Below the pieces are notes generated by a model that saw only the letters and a program-made list of their open reading frames with translations, was not told the origin of the DNA and ran no database searches. Below, piece after piece: positions 45,639-46,174 of a stretch of 46,174 bases of DNA. The stretch is from positions 1 through 46,174 of the forward strand of contig JAUXWS010000021.1 of NCBI GenBank assembly GCA_030685015.1, given 5' to 3'. The translations under genes were made by a program, and so were the position numbers. The stretch's first letter is position 1; every line of letters starts with the position of its first letter. The DNA comes from a bacterium (lineage in GTDB: Bacteria > CAIWAD01).

Positions 45639-45650
45639 GGGGATATCCCC
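45639..45650. promoter_or_regulatory. 12-bp perfect palindrome, candidate enhancer site
   Basis: GGGGATATCCCC is self-complementary. Its centre is about 115 bases before the predicted start at 45760, a usual distance for an enhancer-binding protein at a sigma-54 promoter. Confidence 0.5.
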
Positions 45651-45683
45651 CAGGGTGGACCATATGACCCGATGCGGGGCAGC

Positions 45684-45696
45684 TCACCTGGGGTGA
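45684..45696. promoter_or_regulatory. Interrupted palindrome TCACC-n3-GGTGA
   Basis: Five-base inverted arms around TGG, centred about 70 bases before the predicted start. Overlaps a second interrupted palindrome TGATC-GCT-GATCA at 45694-45706. Confidence 0.4.
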
Positions 45697-45703
45697 TCGC
45701 TGA

Positions 45704-45715
45704 TCAAGCGCTTGA
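45704..45715. promoter_or_regulatory. 12-bp perfect palindrome TCAAGCGCTTGA
   Basis: Self-complementary, centred about 50 bases before the predicted start at 45760. It could be a protein-binding site near the sigma-54 promoter. Confidence 0.45.
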
Positions 45716-45733
45716 AGATCAACGGATACATTT

Positions 45734-45749
45734 TGGCACGAGGGGTGCA
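45734..45749 (+). promoter_or_regulatory. Sigma-54 (-24/-12) promoter
   Basis: TGGCACGAGGGGTGCA matches the consensus TGGCACRNNNNTTGCW at all but one defined position. GG (45735-45736) and GC (45747-45748) are exactly 10 bases apart. The start is predicted at about 45760. Confidence 0.75.
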
Positions 45750-45759
45750 ATTCTTCACT

Positions 45760-45894
45760 GTGCCGGAAGGCAGGCCGGCATGATCGCTGCTGGAGCGGCT
45801 TGCGGCGATCGAGCGCGTCCGACTGGACGCTACACCACCGCGTGGTGTTGAGCTTTGTGGGGATGAGTCAGGGCGCGGCAACGCGCCCTCACTC
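45760..45894 (+). ncRNA. Candidate structured RNA of about 135 nt from the sigma-54 promoter
   Basis: Five hairpins in series, beginning at the predicted start: TGCCGG/CCGGCA (45761-45780); GATCGC/GCGATC (45782-45810) with inner pairs; GCGTCC/GGACGC (45815-45830); ACACCAC/GTGGTGT (45832-45848); and GAGT-C-AGGGCGCG with GCAA loop and CGCGCCCT-C-ACTC (45865-45894). There is no convincing coding sequence; the longest in-frame ATG (45780) gives 23 residues. No known RNA family is recognised by eye. It could be a regulatory small RNA or the leader of a gene beyond the intron. Confidence 0.5.
45865..45894 (+). terminator. Strong terminator-like hairpin with GCAA tetraloop
   Basis: An 8-bp perfect GC-rich stem closed by GCAA, extended by four more pairs after one C-C mismatch. 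Only TGT separates it from the intron. A T-tract, if any, would lie in the 3' exon beyond the window, since the intron may split stem and T-tract. Confidence 0.6.
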
Positions 45895-45897
45895 TGT

Positions 45898-46174
45898 GTG
45901 CGCCCAGCATGGGCGCCGTCCTGGAGGTGCAAGTCCTCCCGTGAGCAGACCAACGTGAGCGAAGTGAAGCGCAACTGCGGAAGGGCGACCGACCGTGGGA
46001 AGGACGCGTGGAGCGTAAACCGCGGGTGGATGGACAAGAACCGGATAGGAGGCGACGCCGGACAGGGCGAGCGGGCACAGGATCGCAAAGCTCCGATGGT
46101 CAAGGTCCAGGCGGCGTAGATCCGGCCATCGTGCGGTGAAGGACGGTGTTCTTGGCTGGGGAGATCCCGCCTTG
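45898..46174 (+). mobile_element. Group II intron, 5' ribozyme part (cut by window edge)
   Basis: Starts with GTGCG, the usual 5' end of bacterial group II introns, and continues with the pattern of a domain I core: GTGCGCCCAGCATGGGCG, ctggaggtgcaagtcctcc, cgtgagcgaagtgaagcg, gaagggcgaccgaccgtggg, aggatcgcaaagc and ggctggggagatc. These match my knowledge of intron RNAs that carry a reverse transcriptase/maturase gene farther downstream. The remaining domains and any maturase gene would be to the right of 46174. The 73-codon open frame within it is not a gene. The upstream hairpin resembles class IIC insertion preference, but class is not assigned. Confidence 0.88.

Noticed and set aside
45588-45851. 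87-codon open frame before the intron
   Set aside because: It spans the palindromes, the sigma-54 promoter and the hairpins, and has no recognisable protein pattern.
45717-45853. Possible integron attC site (GATCAAC near one end, GTTGAGC at the other)
   Set aside because: The left core does not fit RYYYAAC and the intervening sequence folds as several separate hairpins rather than one long imperfect stem.
45898-46119. 73-codon open frame at the right end
   Set aside because: Lies within the conserved group II intron RNA; such frames are common false genes.

Overview
The window is high-GC bacterial DNA with dense, mostly plus-strand gene packing and many GTGA/ATGA stop-start overlaps. Lipopolysaccharide genes (LptE-like lipoprotein, Kdo transferase WaaA, a family 9 heptosyltransferase-like enzyme) show a diderm envelope. 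The secreted S8 protease ends in a PNPFNP-type C-terminal sorting domain, and a second secreted protein ends in a weaker version, as in type IX secretion cargo of the FCB superphylum. Together with bacterial microcompartment (BMC) shell genes and very high GC, this points to an uncultured FCB-affiliated candidate phylum. That placement is inference; no rRNA is present to settle it.

Layout: (1) 2-5711: the tail of a repeat-containing gene, a helical hypothetical, then a tightly overlapping unit purD - epimerase - receiver-less sigma-54 activator - lptE - TPR protein. (2) 5769-6511 minus: a truncated, frameshifted acyl-CoA synthetase remnant. (3) 6633-17661: typA, envelope glycosyltransferases, a VOC protein, a DUF6305-like protein, smpB-tyrS-polyprenyl synthase, a motif-poor ApbE-like protein, a GT9 enzyme and waaA. 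(4) 17788-30015: a signalling block with a REC-PAS-kinase and NtrC-type regulator pair, two large multisensor proteins that end in kinase dimerisation-like regions without an ATPase domain, an HDOD-like protein and two stand-alone receivers, interrupted by tRNA-Ala, tRNA-Gly and tRNA-Cys. (5) 30030-32731: a nucleoside kinase and two BMC-domain shell proteins with no other microcompartment genes nearby. (6) 32759-40481: a secreted subtilase and a 1631-residue beta-helix/fibronectin-like protein, closed by an intrinsic terminator. (7) 40597-45587: yraN, comEC and a secreted propeller-like protein. (8) 45588-46174: a non-coding region with palindromes, a near-consensus sigma-54 promoter, a run of five hairpins starting at the predicted transcription start, and the 5' part of a group II intron cut by the window edge.

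The most unusual part is the right end. A sigma-54 promoter preceded by palindromes at typical enhancer distances appears to drive a roughly 135-nt structured RNA, and a group II intron sits just behind its last, terminator-like hairpin. The window also encodes two sigma-54 activators, one without any receiver or sensor domain and one with GAFTHA in place of GAFTGA, so local control of that RNA is a plausible but untested link. Other points of interest are the orphan BMC pair, the two kinase-like sensors lacking catalytic parts, the ApbE-like protein lacking key residues, and a recurring TAnCTT promoter-like motif that differs from the TTGAYW-17-TAGATT promoters in front of tRNA-Ala and tRNA-Gly.
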